From NCBI RefSeq assembly GCF_000308515.1, contig NZ_BAFV01000029.1, positions 62,001 to 126,000 on the forward strand: a DNA stretch of 64,000 nucleotides, read 5' to 3'. Source of the stretch: Nocardia carnea NBRC 14403. GTDB taxonomy: Bacteria > Actinomycetota > Actinomycetes > Mycobacteriales > Mycobacteriaceae. Numbering within the stretch: the stretch's first letter is position 1; each line of letters opens with the position of its first letter. This document shows positions 39,281 through 50,379 of this stretch, piece by piece. The position numbers were made by a program, and so were the translations under genes. Below the pieces are notes generated by a model. It searched no databases and was not told the DNA's origin. It saw only the letters and a program-made list of their open reading frames with translations.

Positions 39281-40663
39281 ATGGGTTCCGGTGCCTCCCA
39301 TATGACCCAGTCGGACCTGTTCACCTGGAGTATGGAACAGGATCCCGTACTCCGGTCGACCATCGTCTCGGTGCTCGTTCTCGATGCGGAACCGCAGTGG
39401 GACACGGTGCTGCGGGTAGTGGATCGGGGCACCCGGGTGGTCCCGCGGTTCCGGCACATCCTGTCCACGGTGCCGTTGGGTCTCGCGCCGCCCCGCTGGG
39501 AGCCGGACCCGAATTTCGACCTGTCCTGGCATCTGCGCCGCGGCGCGCTGCCGGGCGCGGCGGACCGGCGGGATGTGCTGGAGTTCGCTCGGAACGAGGT
39601 GATGACAGCCTTCGACCCGGCGCGCCCATTGTGGACATTGACCCTGTTGACCGGTTTACCCGAAGGGCGCACGGCCGCTGTTCTCAAGGTCCACCACAGT
39701 TTGACCGACGGCGTCGGCGGGATGGAGATCGCCGGACAGATACTGGACATCTCGCGCGAGGACACCGAACGGGGACCGGTTCGTGGGCATCACGGCTCCG
39801 CGGCCGGCCAGGTCGCCGATACGCTGGTGTGGAACTGGTCGACCGGATACGGGCTGGTTCGTGGCGGAGTATCGGCGATGGCGGCGATCGGACGAGCGGC
39901 GTGGAACCCGGTCGCCGCCGCGCGCGGCGGCGCGGCCCTCGCCTTCTCGCTCGGACGCCTGACCCGTCCCGTGGTCACCACGATGTCTCCGGTGATGACC
40001 GAACGCAGTCTCGGTCGGGGGTTGACGGTACTCGAAGTACCTCTCGAACCGTTGACCGAATCCGCACTGGCGGCCGGATGTACCGTCAACGATGCCTTCT
40101 TGACCGCTCTCCTGCTGGGATTACGTACCTACCACGCTCGATACGGCGCACCGATAGACCGGCTACGGGTGACGGTCCCGATCAGCATCCGAGCCGAAGA
40201 CGACCCGATCGGCGGGAACCGGATCACTTTGGCGAGATTCGGCATTCCGGTCCATACCGACGATGTATTGGACCTGATGTGGGAGGTGCACGGTCTCGTC
40301 GACCGCTGGCGTCGTGAACCTGCCATTGCGCTGTCCAATGCGGTGGCCGCCGTATTCAACCGCCTGCCCAGCGGTGCGCTGGCGCAGATGCTGAAGCATG
40401 TCGATTTCGTCGCCTCCGATGTACCGGGCTCGCCTGTCCCGCTCTATCTCGCGGGGGCCGAGGTGGAGAGCATTCATGCGTTCGGTCCGACCATCGGCAC
40501 CGCGTTCAACGCGACACTGATCTCGTACCTCGGAACATGCCGTGTGGGGATCAATGCCGATACGGCGGCGGTGCCGGATCTGCCGGAATTCACCGCTTGC
40601 CTCGATTCCGGGTTCCGCGCCGTGCTGGCACTCGGTTCCGGCGTGCCTACCGCTGCCAGGTGA
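39281..40663 (+). CDS. Wax ester synthase/diacylglycerol acyltransferase (WS/DGAT)
   Basis: A 460-residue acyltransferase with the active-site motif HHSLTDG (about residue 146), which transfers acyl-CoA to diacylglycerol or alcohols to make storage lipid. Other family blocks: PRFRHILSTVPLGLAPPRWEPDPNFDL near the start, VNDAFLTALLLGLRTYHARYG and VPISIRAEDDPIGGN. In mycobacteria, tgs1 (Rv3130c) of this family is a DosR target and feeds dormancy lipid stores. The start is ATG 39281 or ATG 39302; neither has an ideal ribosome site. It is followed 88 bases later by a second family member. Confidence 0.9.
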   Translation: MGSGASHMTQSDLFTWSMEQDPVLRSTIVSVLVLDAEPQWDTVLRVVDRGTRVVPRFRHILSTVPLGLAPPRWEPDPNFDLSWHLRRGALPGAADRRDVLEFARNEVMTAFDPARPLWTLTLLTGLPEGRTAAVLKVHHSLTDGVGGMEIAGQILDISREDTERGPVRGHHGSAAGQVADTLVWNWSTGYGLVRGGVSAMAAIGRAAWNPVAAARGGAALAFSLGRLTRPVVTTMSPVMTERSLGRGLTVLEVPLEPLTESALAAGCTVNDAFLTALLLGLRTYHARYGAPIDRLRVTVPISIRAEDDPIGGNRITLARFGIPVHTDDVLDLMWEVHGLVDRWRREPAIALSNAVAAVFNRLPSGALAQMLKHVDFVASDVPGSPVPLYLAGAEVESIHAFGPTIGTAFNATLISYLGTCRVGINADTAAVPDLPEFTACLDSGFRAVLALGSGVPTAAR

Positions 40664-40751
40664 CGACGGTGACCAGGCGATCGAATGTCTGTGTCACGGC
40701 TATCGGCGACGTGCCGACTGTGCGGCAATTCCTTCGTGACAGGAGTGCGCC

Positions 40752-42110
40752 ATGACCGAACTCCGGGCACTCGATACCGGTTTCATCGAATTGGAGGATG
40801 CCGATTGGCGGATCAGCCTCGGTATCGCGGTTGTCGCGATCCTCGATGGTCCACCACCCGTACGCGCCGCTTTCACTGTGGCACTGGGGCGGCGGCTCGA
40901 TGGGATACCGCGGTTGAAGCAGCGAGTACACCGCGCCCCACTCGATGTGACCGCCCCGCAGTGGGAGGACGACCCTGCCTTCGACCTCGCCCACCATATT
41001 CGCTGGACGGCTCTGCCACGTCCGGGCGACGAGAAGACGCTGTGGGAGTTGGTGGCCACCGAAATCGAGGAGCGCCTCGACCGCGACCACCCACTGTGGC
41101 AGTGCGTCGTGGTGGAGGGGCTCGCCGAGAACCGTTGGGCACTGATTCTGAAGGCACACCACAGCTTGGTGGACGGAATCTCCGGAGTGGCGGTCTTCGC
41201 AAAGCTCTGCGATCCGCCGCCGGCGACCGCCGGCAAGCGGGTACCTCCGCGTCGTGCCAACCAGCCCGCGAAACTCTCGTCCTTGCTGAAGCTTCCGGTG
41301 TCGGTGCCGGGAATCGCTTTCGATACGGTTCGCCGTCTGGTTCCAGTCGGTGCGGCTGTGGTCGAACCGGGTCCGGTGTCCTCGCTCAACGGGCCGATCG
41401 GGCATCGGCGCCGGTATACCGCGGTGCGGGTGTCGCTGCCGAGGGTGGCCGATATCGGCGCGAAGTACCGGGTCACTGTCAACGACGTAGTCCTTGCCGC
41501 GATCACCGCGGGTTACCGGGATCTGTTACTGGGGCGCGGGGAGACACCGGCCGCGCACGGACTGCGCATATTGGTGCCGGTGTCCATGCGGGCCGAGCAC
41601 GCGAAATATGTCCTGGACAACCGGGTCTCGGCGGTTCTGCCGTACTTGCCGATCGACCGAACCGACGCTGTCGACCGCCTCCGCGCCATCCACACGACCA
41701 TGCAGGCCCAGAAATCCGGTGGAGCGGCGGGCGCCGAGCATACGGTTCTGGGGCTGGCGCAATGGCTTCCGTTCGCCGCGGTGGCGTGGACGCTGCGGCT
41801 CGCCACGCGGTTTCCGCAGCGTGGTATCGCCGCGGTCGCGACCAATGTGCCCGGTCCGCGGCACGAGCTCACACTTCAAGGCCATAAAGTGCTGGAACTG
41901 GTGCCCGCCGTGCCGATCGCGATGCGCTTGCGCACCGCGATCGCAATTCTCAGCTACCACGATCACCTGGTTTTCGGAATTACCGGTGATTACGATACGA
42001 CCCCCGATATCGACGTGCTGGCGGACGGGATCCGAGGCGCCGTCGGTGAACTCGCCGCCCGTGCCGGCCGTGGTGGCGATTTCTCCGGTCGGCCGTATGG
42101 AGAGGGATAG
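40752..42110 (+). CDS. Wax ester synthase/diacylglycerol acyltransferase (WS/DGAT)
   Basis: A 452-residue member of the same family with HHSLVDG at about residue 138. Blocks: LDTGFIELEDAD at the start, RLKQRVHRAPLDVTAPQWEDDPAFDLAHHI, VNDVVLAAITAGYRDLL, VPVSMRAEHAKYVLDNRVSAVLPYLPI and the conserved TNVPGPRHELTLQGHKVLE. ATG 40752 has AGGAG seven bases upstream. The two WS/DGATs are diverged, so they probably differ in substrate rather than reflecting a recent duplication. Confidence 0.92.
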   Translation: MTELRALDTGFIELEDADWRISLGIAVVAILDGPPPVRAAFTVALGRRLDGIPRLKQRVHRAPLDVTAPQWEDDPAFDLAHHIRWTALPRPGDEKTLWELVATEIEERLDRDHPLWQCVVVEGLAENRWALILKAHHSLVDGISGVAVFAKLCDPPPATAGKRVPPRRANQPAKLSSLLKLPVSVPGIAFDTVRRLVPVGAAVVEPGPVSSLNGPIGHRRRYTAVRVSLPRVADIGAKYRVTVNDVVLAAITAGYRDLLLGRGETPAAHGLRILVPVSMRAEHAKYVLDNRVSAVLPYLPIDRTDAVDRLRAIHTTMQAQKSGGAAGAEHTVLGLAQWLPFAAVAWTLRLATRFPQRGIAAVATNVPGPRHELTLQGHKVLELVPAVPIAMRLRTAIAILSYHDHLVFGITGDYDTTPDIDVLADGIRGAVGELAARAGRGGDFSGRPYGEG

Positions 42111-42124
42111 AACCGGTCGGCGAC

Positions 42125-42733
42125 TCACCGGTCTGCGGCGGGCGAGAAGGACGGAGATCCCTGGTAGGGGCGTTGGAGAGCAGCGAATTCCGGGACTGTG
42201 GCTGTGGTGAGGAGAGCATCGAGCAGGGCGCGGCCTTGGTCTGGGTGCGGCGGCGCGGTGAGGACGGGCCCGGCGAACCCGCGCCCGGCGATCGAGATGA
42301 TCGGGCTGCCGCCCGGACCACCGAGCGCGTCCTGACTCGCTCGATGAGCGCGGGCCACCGCGGGATCGTAGGCCGCGTCGTCGAGTGCGCCGGTCAACGC
42401 CGGATCGAGTCCGGCGCAGGACAATGCATTGATCGAGGCGGCTTCCGCCGGTCGGCCTTTCAGGTGGAGCTGTACCCCGAATTCCCGATAGAGCGTGGCG
42501 AAAACGGCCTCGTCGTATTTTTCTGCCGCCGCGGCGAATATTCTGCCGACCCGGCGCGAGCGCTCGATCATAGGCCGGTGGCCGGTTTCGGCATCGTTGC
42601 CTTCGTTCAGCACCGCCAGGCTCATCTGCCGCAGGGTGACCTGATGTGTACTCGCCGCACTGTCGAGCAGCCAGCTCGAGGTAACCCAAGCGAACGGGCA
42701 CACCGGGTCGAGATACAGATCGATCGCGATCAT
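42125..42733 (-). CDS. DsbA-fold protein, mycothiol-dependent nitroreductase (Rv2466c) type, with CPFA instead of CPWC
   Basis: A 202-residue thioredoxin-like protein with a helical insertion. It begins YLDPVCPFAWVTSSWLLD, matching the Rv2466c family (pattern DPLCPWCWITSRW), and has MSLAVLNEGND, SCAGLDPALTGALDDAAYD and GSPIISIAGRGFAGPVL. The active site is Cys12-Pro-Phe-Ala15: the resolving cysteine is replaced by alanine, so a monothiol or persulfide-type reaction is more likely than disulfide exchange (inference). ATG 42733 has AAGGAGG eight bases upstream. It is divergent from the MMPL gene across two CsoR/CstR-like operators. Confidence 0.88.
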   Translation of the reverse strand: MIAIDLYLDPVCPFAWVTSSWLLDSAASTHQVTLRQMSLAVLNEGNDAETGHRPMIERSRRVGRIFAAAAEKYDEAVFATLYREFGVQLHLKGRPAEAASINALSCAGLDPALTGALDDAAYDPAVARAHRASQDALGGPGGSPIISIAGRGFAGPVLTAPPHPDQGRALLDALLTTATVPEFAALQRPYQGSPSFSPAADR

Positions 42734-42820
42734 GGTCGTTCCTCCTTCAGTGCGGCTCGTGGGCCGGAACAGCTCGTTCGGTGCGTCCGCGCAGCGTGAC
42801 GCTCGAGTAGCCCGATGACC

Positions 42821-42846
42821 CAACTATACCCCCTGGGGTATAGTTG
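42821..42846. promoter_or_regulatory. CsoR/CstR-type operator 1
   Basis: CAACTATACCCC-CT-GGGGTATAGTTG is a perfect 12-bp inverted repeat with the TACCCC...GGGGTA core of CsoR/CstR/RcnR-family operators. It lies between the divergent DsbA-like and MMPL genes. Confidence 0.88.
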
Positions 42847-42856
42847 GCTGCGATAA

Positions 42857-42872
42857 ATACCCCGGGGGGTAT
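42857..42872. promoter_or_regulatory. CsoR/CstR-type operator 2
   Basis: ATACCCC-GG-GGGGTAT, the same core as operator 1, 10 bases further on and about 20 bases before the MMPL start. Confidence 0.85.
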
Positions 42873-42891
42873 ATAGACGAGGTGGGTGCCG

Positions 42892-45430
<2,539 letters not shown>

Positions 45431-45471
45431 CCCCAGCGCGCCCAGGACCCCAGCAGAGGACGGACGAACAT

Positions 45472-45756
45472 ATGCCGACCCTTGTACACCACCACGAATG
45501 GACCATCGACCGCCTGGTCCCGTTGCTTGCCGGAATCCTGGTCCTGGTGAGTACCGCCCTGGCGGCCGCGCTGTCGCCGTGGTGGCTGGTCCTGACCATG
45601 CTCGTCGGAGGGAACCTGCTGCTCTACAGCGGGGTCGGCTGGTGCCCGGCCACCTTGATAATGACACGTCTCGGCGTTCCCGCGGGTTCCACCACCTGCC
45701 CGAACCCGCGCATTCGAATCCGCGCGGCCACAGCCACCCACCGGAACAGGAGTTGA
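45472..45756 (+). CDS. DUF2892 (YgaP-type) small membrane protein
   Basis: A 94-residue protein with two TM helices (about residues 16-34 and 38-56) and GVGWCPATLIMTRLGV, the usual tail of the domain that is fused to rhodanese in YgaP. The rhodanese part is absent here. A His-rich N-terminus (VHHHEW) is unusual. It lies between cstR and the DUF302 gene in one operon, which fits sulfur-transfer stress (inference). Confidence 0.82.
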   Translation: MPTLVHHHEWTIDRLVPLLAGILVLVSTALAAALSPWWLVLTMLVGGNLLLYSGVGWCPATLIMTRLGVPAGSTTCPNPRIRIRAATATHRNRS

Positions 45757-45760
45757 GCAG

Positions 45761-46183
45761 ATGACCGACACCAACACCGCACTCGCGATTTCCACGACCC
45801 TGGCCACCACCTTCGACGACGCCGTGCAACGCACACGCGCAGCATTGTCCGAGCAAGGGTTCGGCATACTCACCGAAATCGATATGCGCGCCACCCTCGA
45901 GGCCAAACTCGGCCACCAGATGGAGGACTACCTCATCCTCGGTGCGTGCAATCCGCCGCTGGCCCACCGCGCCGTCGAAATCGATCGCCAGATCGGGCTT
46001 CTGCTGCCCTGTAACGTCATCGTTCGCCGTGTCCCCGGAAACGCCACCGATGTATTCGTCGAAGCGATGAATCCGAACGTCATGGTCCAGGTCACCGGAG
46101 AATCATCGCTGGGAGCCGTTGCCGACGAGGCCTCGACGAAACTCCGGGCGGCCATCGACTCGCTGCACGTAACCCCGCACTGA
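45761..46183 (+). CDS. DUF302 domain protein
   Basis: A 140-residue protein matching DUF302 throughout: TTFDDAVQRTRAALSEQGFGILTEIDMRATLEAKLG, YLILGACNPPLAHRAVEID and LLLPCNVIVRR. The conserved ACNP and LPC cysteines are present. DUF302 proteins often accompany CsoR/CstR-type regulators. ATG 45761 has AGGAG eight bases upstream. It is the last gene of the island before the right-hand repeat. Confidence 0.88.
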   Translation: MTDTNTALAISTTLATTFDDAVQRTRAALSEQGFGILTEIDMRATLEAKLGHQMEDYLILGACNPPLAHRAVEIDRQIGLLLPCNVIVRRVPGNATDVFVEAMNPNVMVQVTGESSLGAVADEASTKLRAAIDSLHVTPH

Positions 46184-46276
46184 CAAGACATACCTTTCTT
46201 ATCCAGTGCCTTCCCCGGCCGGATGACCGTGGGCAGAACCCGGCACCGCCGTCAGGCGGGGAAACAGAGCCGGTAG

Positions 46277-46333
46277 GGTTACGCCGAGCCGATCCTGCAC
46301 CGCCGCCGCGAGGCCAAGGCCAAGTTCGAGTGA
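46277..46333 (+). pseudogene. glcB: Displaced 3' end of glcB
   Basis: Eighteen codons and the stop read [18 protein letters not shown], the C-terminus of malate synthase G. Compared with the intact gene (10676-10735) there is a silent Gly change, Thr to Ala and one Arg codon fewer. The stop codon of another frame (TAG) lies just upstream and no further homology is seen, so this is a tail without a gene. Confidence 0.92.
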
Positions 46334-46381
46334 GTGATGTTCAGTGATTGAAAAGTAGCTTCTGGCAGCTCTTTTCGAACA

Positions 46382-46417
46382 GAGGCCCCTCACATGGAAC
46401 GCCAGGTGAGGGGCCTC
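46382..46417 (+). terminator. Terminator hairpin of the displaced glcB tail
   Basis: The 12-bp outer stem (46382-46393 with 46406-46417) and a 3-bp inner stem are separated by one A-G mismatch, with an AACG loop. It has one base pair more than copy 1, added on both arms together. Confidence 0.85.
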
Positions 46418-46589
46418 CGTAATCACTGGCGATCAGGCCGGCTACCGGCTCACTATGTGGCCGCGCAACTCACCGAGTATGTTCTTCCGGCGTGTCGTCG
46501 CGACGACACGCCGACGAATTTTCGTGGCAGCTAATCATTCGCAATCTTCGGGAGCGGGGGTGCTGCCTGGTTTCTGGGCATTCTGGAGC

Positions 46590-47094
46590 GTCCTTGGCGG
46601 GCGGCCCCCAAAGACCGTAGCGGGGGCGAGGACCGGCTGGCGTGACATGTCTTCGAGACGGGAGGGGGAGTGGGACCACTACGTCCACGCGCTCTGTCGG
46701 CCAGCACTCGCTCTATATCGATTGATGATGGACTACGTGGGGTAGGTGCCGAGATGGCCGCCCCCCTGCCATGCTCAGCCATCGTGATCCGCTGCCCAGC
46801 GGGGGGCACCGACTCGGCCGAAAAAGATCCGCGGATTGCTGCTGCGGCTCCATATTCCGCTCTCGGTAGGGGTTTTGCCGCTTTCGCCGGGAGTCCGTAC
46901 TGCGGCCGAGTCGGGGCGATGCCCGATGAAACCCTTGCCCTTCGGCGTGGCCGGTCGCGCGTCCAGAAACCGTGGTGTTGTCCTCTTACCGACCTCGCGG
47001 GCCCCGGGGAGCGCTTGTGGGCTGAGCCTTCCTCACGTCTGTACGGTCGGCTGTCGGCCTGTTCGGTCCGCCGCGCGTTGCGGCCGGGCAGGTG
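46590..47094. other. No gene recognised right of the island
   Basis: About 500 bases downstream of repeat copy 2. No family-like frame, integrase remnant or tRNA was seen. Confidence 0.45.
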
Positions 47095-47781
47095 TCAGTA
47101 GGTGTTCGGCCTGCCGAGGTTGGCGACCAAGCCGTCGATGATGTCGCGGGCGGCTTTCGCCGAGTCGTAGCTTTCCATCGCGGCCGTCCACTGAGGCATC
47201 AGGCGAACCACCGAGGGGAAGTCGCCGAGCTGCTCCGATGTGGCGGATTCCGTCCAATGCGCTGGTGATCTGCCGCGGCCGGCGGCAGCCGAGCGCTCCT
47301 CGGCCGACCTGCGGGCGCTGAGCTCGCCGAGCGTGAAACGCCACAACACCGAGTACATGTAGGCCGCCTCGGTATCGGTGGCTCCCAGCGTCCGCGCAGT
47401 GGCAACGAATTCGTCGAGGATCCACATCGCCGCGCGACCGTAGGTCTCGCCGGTGACGAGAATGTCGACCACCCACGGAAGTTCCTGCAGGGTGTCGACG
47501 AGGTAGATGATGATCGCGGCCAGCCGGTCTCGCGGGTCGGCGGGGAGTTCCGGGCGCCGGAGTTCCTCGGCACGGGCGTCGAGAACGGCGAAGAACAACG
47601 CGCCCTTGGTGGGGAAGTGGTGGTAGATCGCGGCCGTACTGACGCCGAGGCGACCGGCGATCCGCCGCATGCTGAACGTCTCGGCGCCGTCATCGGACAG
47701 CATCTGGTGGGTGGTGGCGAGGATCGTTTCGCGGTCGAGGCGAACCGGTCGGCCGCGTCTGCGGGGCGGGGGGTTCGTCAC
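47095..47781 (-). CDS. TetR/AcrR-family transcriptional regulator
   Basis: A 228-residue repressor. The N-terminal helix-turn-helix is DGAETFSMRRIAGRLGVSTAAIYHHFPTKGALFFAVLD; the C-terminal ligand domain is all helical and unassigned. GTG 47781 (VTNPPPRRRGRPVRLDRETIL) is the likely start; the frame upstream is not family-like and the ribosome site is weak. Next to it, on the same strand, lies only a remnant of a methyltransferase gene, a common partner of such regulators. Confidence 0.88.
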   Translation of the reverse strand: MTNPPPRRRGRPVRLDRETILATTHQMLSDDGAETFSMRRIAGRLGVSTAAIYHHFPTKGALFFAVLDARAEELRRPELPADPRDRLAAIIIYLVDTLQELPWVVDILVTGETYGRAAMWILDEFVATARTLGATDTEAAYMYSVLWRFTLGELSARRSAEERSAAAGRGRSPAHWTESATSEQLGDFPSVVRLMPQWTAAMESYDSAKAARDIIDGLVANLGRPNTY

Positions 47782-48039
47782 GAGTGTCCATTGTGCGCAG
47801 GGCGCTGCCGGCAGCAGGGGTTGGGGTGTGCCTACTGCACCGGAGACATCTGATAGCGAATTGGGCAACGCTGGTGACGACCGGAACTTCCTCCGGCGGC
47901 AACCTGGTCGACGGCGGCTTCTCACGCCACTTCTGCCGGACTTCTGCCGAAGTCCTGTGCTTCGCGCTACCCGTGGCGAGCGGTGAAGTGAGCGGTGCAG
48001 GTAGCCGGGGCGCGGCACGGATCGCGTCGCATGCCCGGC

Positions 48040-48250
48040 GCTGAAAGGCTCGTTCAATCACCCGAGGCCAGCGCTCGCCGGCCATGGTGTCGGGCAGGTC
48101 GAGGTCGAACCAACACAGGCGGCCGTTGTCGAGACGGTCGAAGCGAGTGGACAGGCCGCAGCCGAGGTCCACCACCGACTACCGCTGTTGCGTCCACCTG
48201 CTCCACCCGGACCTCTCGTAGCCACTCGACCGCTCGAATCCTATATTGTA
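48040..48250 (-). pseudogene. SAM-dependent methyltransferase (LCM/Tcmp type) remnant
   Basis: On the minus strand VVDLGCGLSTRFDRLDNGRLCWFDLDLPD is the SAM-binding motif of the actinobacterial leucine-carboxyl-methyltransferase-like family. A few upstream residues (AVEWLREVRVEQVDA) continue it in another frame, so there is a frameshift at about 48180. The rest of the gene is absent on both sides. Confidence 0.65.
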
Positions 48251-48270
48251 ATGAAAACCGTTTTCGTAAG
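48249..48270 (+). promoter_or_regulatory. Zur box upstream of the L36 gene
   Basis: TAATGAAAACCGTTTTCGTAA is a near-perfect inverted repeat (TGAAAAC-C-GTTTTC) of the actinobacterial Zur-box type, immediately before the ribosome site of the zinc-free L36 gene. Confidence 0.82.
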
Positions 48271-48278
48271 GAGCGTCG

Positions 48279-48401
48279 ATGAAGGTCCGGAAATCGATTC
48301 GGTCGTTGAAGAACCAGCCCGGAGCGCAGGTCGTGCGGCGCCGCGGCAAGCTCTACGTGATCAACAAGAAGAATCCGCGCTTCAAGGGTCGCCAGGGCTG
48401 A
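48279..48401 (+). CDS. rpmJ: Zinc-independent (type B) ribosomal protein L36
   Basis: A 40-residue protein starting [19 protein letters not shown] and ending [12 protein letters not shown]. It lacks the Cys/His zinc ribbon of ordinary L36, so it is the spare C-minus version used under zinc starvation, when it replaces the zinc-binding form on the large ribosomal subunit. ATG 48279 follows AAGGAG by 6 bases. A Zur box overlaps the promoter region. The importer genes start 45 bases downstream and are probably cotranscribed. Confidence 0.96.
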   Translation: MKVRKSIRSLKNQPGAQVVRRRGKLYVINKKNPRFKGRQG

Positions 48402-48445
48402 GTGGCGAGCGGGGTAGGCGCGCAGGTGTTCTTCGAGTTCGTTGG

Positions 48446-49561
48446 ATGTGTGAGTTGGCGGCGAATCGCGCGGTGACCCCCTGGGCCGGAGAAACGGCTG
48501 TTCCGGATACCGTGCGACGGTGGCAGACCAGGGCCGGGGCCACGGCACTGTTGGTGCTGCTCACAGTCGTGCTGGCAGTGTCGATACTGGTGGCGATCGG
48601 GCTGGGGTCCGCGTCGATCCACCCCGCCGAGACCGCCCGCTTCCTCTGGGCCTCGGTGACCAACGGGGCCGTGGCCGCCGAGGAGGCGACCCGGTATCAG
48701 ATCGTCTGGCAGATCCGTACGCCGCGCGTGCTGCTCGCCGCCGTCGTCGGTGCCGGGTTGAGCGTCGCCGGTGCGGTGATCCAGGCACTGGTCCGCAACT
48801 CCCTGGCGGACCCGTACATCCTCGGCGTCTCTTCCGGCGCGTCTGTCGGCGCGGTGTCGGTTTCGCTGTTCGGCGCGCTGGCGGGCCTGGGGATCTACGC
48901 CGTCTCGGCCGGCGCCTTCCTCGGTGCGCTGGGCGCGACCGCGCTGGTGTACGCGGTGGCCTACCGGCGTATGGGGGTGACCCCGCTGCGGCTGGTGCTG
49001 ACCGGCGTGGCACTCGCATTCGGCTTCCAGGCTGTGATGAGCGTGCTGATCTACTTCGCACCGGGCAGTGAGGCGACCAGCACCGTGCTGTTCTGGACGA
49101 TGGGCTCGTTCGGTGCCGCGACCTGGGGCTCTTTACCGGTGGTGGCGGCGATCTCGGTGATGGGTGCCGTGCTGTTGTTCCGGTACAGCCGCGTGCTGGA
49201 CATCATGTCCCTCGGCGACGAGACCGCCGCAAGTCTCGGCGTGGATACGGCCGGGGCGCGCCGCGGCTTGTTCGCGACGACCGCAGTGATGACCGGCGCG
49301 ATGGTTGCGGTCAGCGGCACCATCGGATTCGTCGGGCTCATCATTCCGCATATCACTCGGATGATCGTCGGAGCCGGGCACACTCGGTTGCTGCTGATCG
49401 CGCCGTTCGCGGGGGCGATCCTGACGGTGTGGGTGGATCTGCTGGCGCGGACCGTCGCCGCTCCGCGCGAACTCCCGGTCGGGGTGTTGACCGCGCTGAT
49501 CGGGGTCCCGGTGTTCATCGTCCTGATGCGCCGCAGAGGCTACGTTTTCGGAGGCGCATAG
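48446..49561 (+). CDS. FecCD-family ABC transporter permease
   Basis: A 371-residue permease with about ten TM helices of the iron-siderophore/B12/zinc-chelate import family. Blocks: IRTPRVLLAAVVGAGLSVAGAVIQALVRNSLADPYILGVSSGA and GTIGFVGLIIPHITRMIVGAGH. ATG 48446 is the first reasonable start; its ribosome site is weak, and translation may rely on the L36 gene just upstream. The stop shares one base with the GTG of the ATPase gene. The Zur box upstream points to zinc or a zinc chelate as cargo (inference). Confidence 0.92.
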   Translation: MCELAANRAVTPWAGETAVPDTVRRWQTRAGATALLVLLTVVLAVSILVAIGLGSASIHPAETARFLWASVTNGAVAAEEATRYQIVWQIRTPRVLLAAVVGAGLSVAGAVIQALVRNSLADPYILGVSSGASVGAVSVSLFGALAGLGIYAVSAGAFLGALGATALVYAVAYRRMGVTPLRLVLTGVALAFGFQAVMSVLIYFAPGSEATSTVLFWTMGSFGAATWGSLPVVAAISVMGAVLLFRYSRVLDIMSLGDETAASLGVDTAGARRGLFATTAVMTGAMVAVSGTIGFVGLIIPHITRMIVGAGHTRLLLIAPFAGAILTVWVDLLARTVAAPRELPVGVLTALIGVPVFIVLMRRRGYVFGGA

Positions 49562-50379
49562 TGCAGGTACGGATAGCCGATCTCGCGGTGACGGTCGACG
49601 GCCGCGAGATCGTCGCGGGCGTGGATCTCGAGGCCGCGCCGGGCGAAGTCTTCGGTCTCATCGGGCCCAACGGGTCCGGGAAGTCCACGATATTGCGTTG
49701 TCTCTACCGCGCTCTCGCGCCCAGCGGTGGCACCATACGCATCGGTGAGCAGGTTCTCGCGGACTTGTCGCGGCGGGAGTCGGCGCAGCGGATCGCCGCG
49801 CTCACCCAGGAAAGCGGCACGGAGTTCGACTGCACCGTCGCCGAAGTCGTGGCGCTGGGCCGGGCGCCGTTCAAATACGGCAACCAGCCGCTGACCTCGG
49901 CCGAGCGCGAACTGTGCCGTGAGGCGATGGCACAGATGGATATCGAGCATCTGGCGCACCGCGGCATACTCGGCCTCTCGGGCGGTGAACGGCAGCGCGT
50001 GCTCGTCGCGCGGGCCCTCGTCCAGCAGCCCCGAATCCTCATTCTGGACGAGCCGACGAATCACCTCGACCTGCGCCATCAGATCGAGTTGCTCGGATTG
50101 CTGCGGACCGCCGCGCCGACCGTACTGATCGTACTCCACGATCTGAATCTCGCTGCCGCGGCCTGCGACCGGATCGGCGTGCTCGCCGGCGGCCGGCTGG
50201 TGGCGGTGGGGCCGCCGGCGGAGGTGCTGACCGCGGAGCGGATCGCCGAGGTGTTCGGTGTCGATATCGCCGTGGTCGCACATCCGCTGACCGGCACGCC
50301 GCAGATCCTCTACACGCTCCCGGGCGCAACCGTGCCCATGGCCACAACGGACACGATCACGAAAGAGCCGACACGATGA
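49561..50379 (+). CDS. FecE-family ABC transporter ATPase
   Basis: A 272-residue ATPase: Walker A GPNGSGKST (about residue 37), signature LSGGERQRVLVARAL, Walker B ILILDEPTNHLD and H-loop VLHDLN. It powers the FecCD permease. The GTG start overlaps the permease stop and its own stop overlaps the binding-protein start (ATGA), so the four genes 48446-52663 form one tightly coupled operon. Confidence 0.95.
   Translation: MQVRIADLAVTVDGREIVAGVDLEAAPGEVFGLIGPNGSGKSTILRCLYRALAPSGGTIRIGEQVLADLSRRESAQRIAALTQESGTEFDCTVAEVVALGRAPFKYGNQPLTSAERELCREAMAQMDIEHLAHRGILGLSGGERQRVLVARALVQQPRILILDEPTNHLDLRHQIELLGLLRTAAPTVLIVLHDLNLAAAACDRIGVLAGGRLVAVGPPAEVLTAERIAEVFGVDIAVVAHPLTGTPQILYTLPGATVPMATTDTITKEPTR

Larger units (their letters stand above)
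46277..46589. repeat. Direct repeat copy 2 at the right end of the island (candidate attR)
   Basis: Matches 10676-11155 in the same orientation. Bases 46300-46378 are identical to 10702-10780. It continues through the terminator, skips the 170-base stretch special to copy 1, and ends after GGCATTCTGGAGC. It includes the perfect palindrome 46491-46510. Confidence 0.9.
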
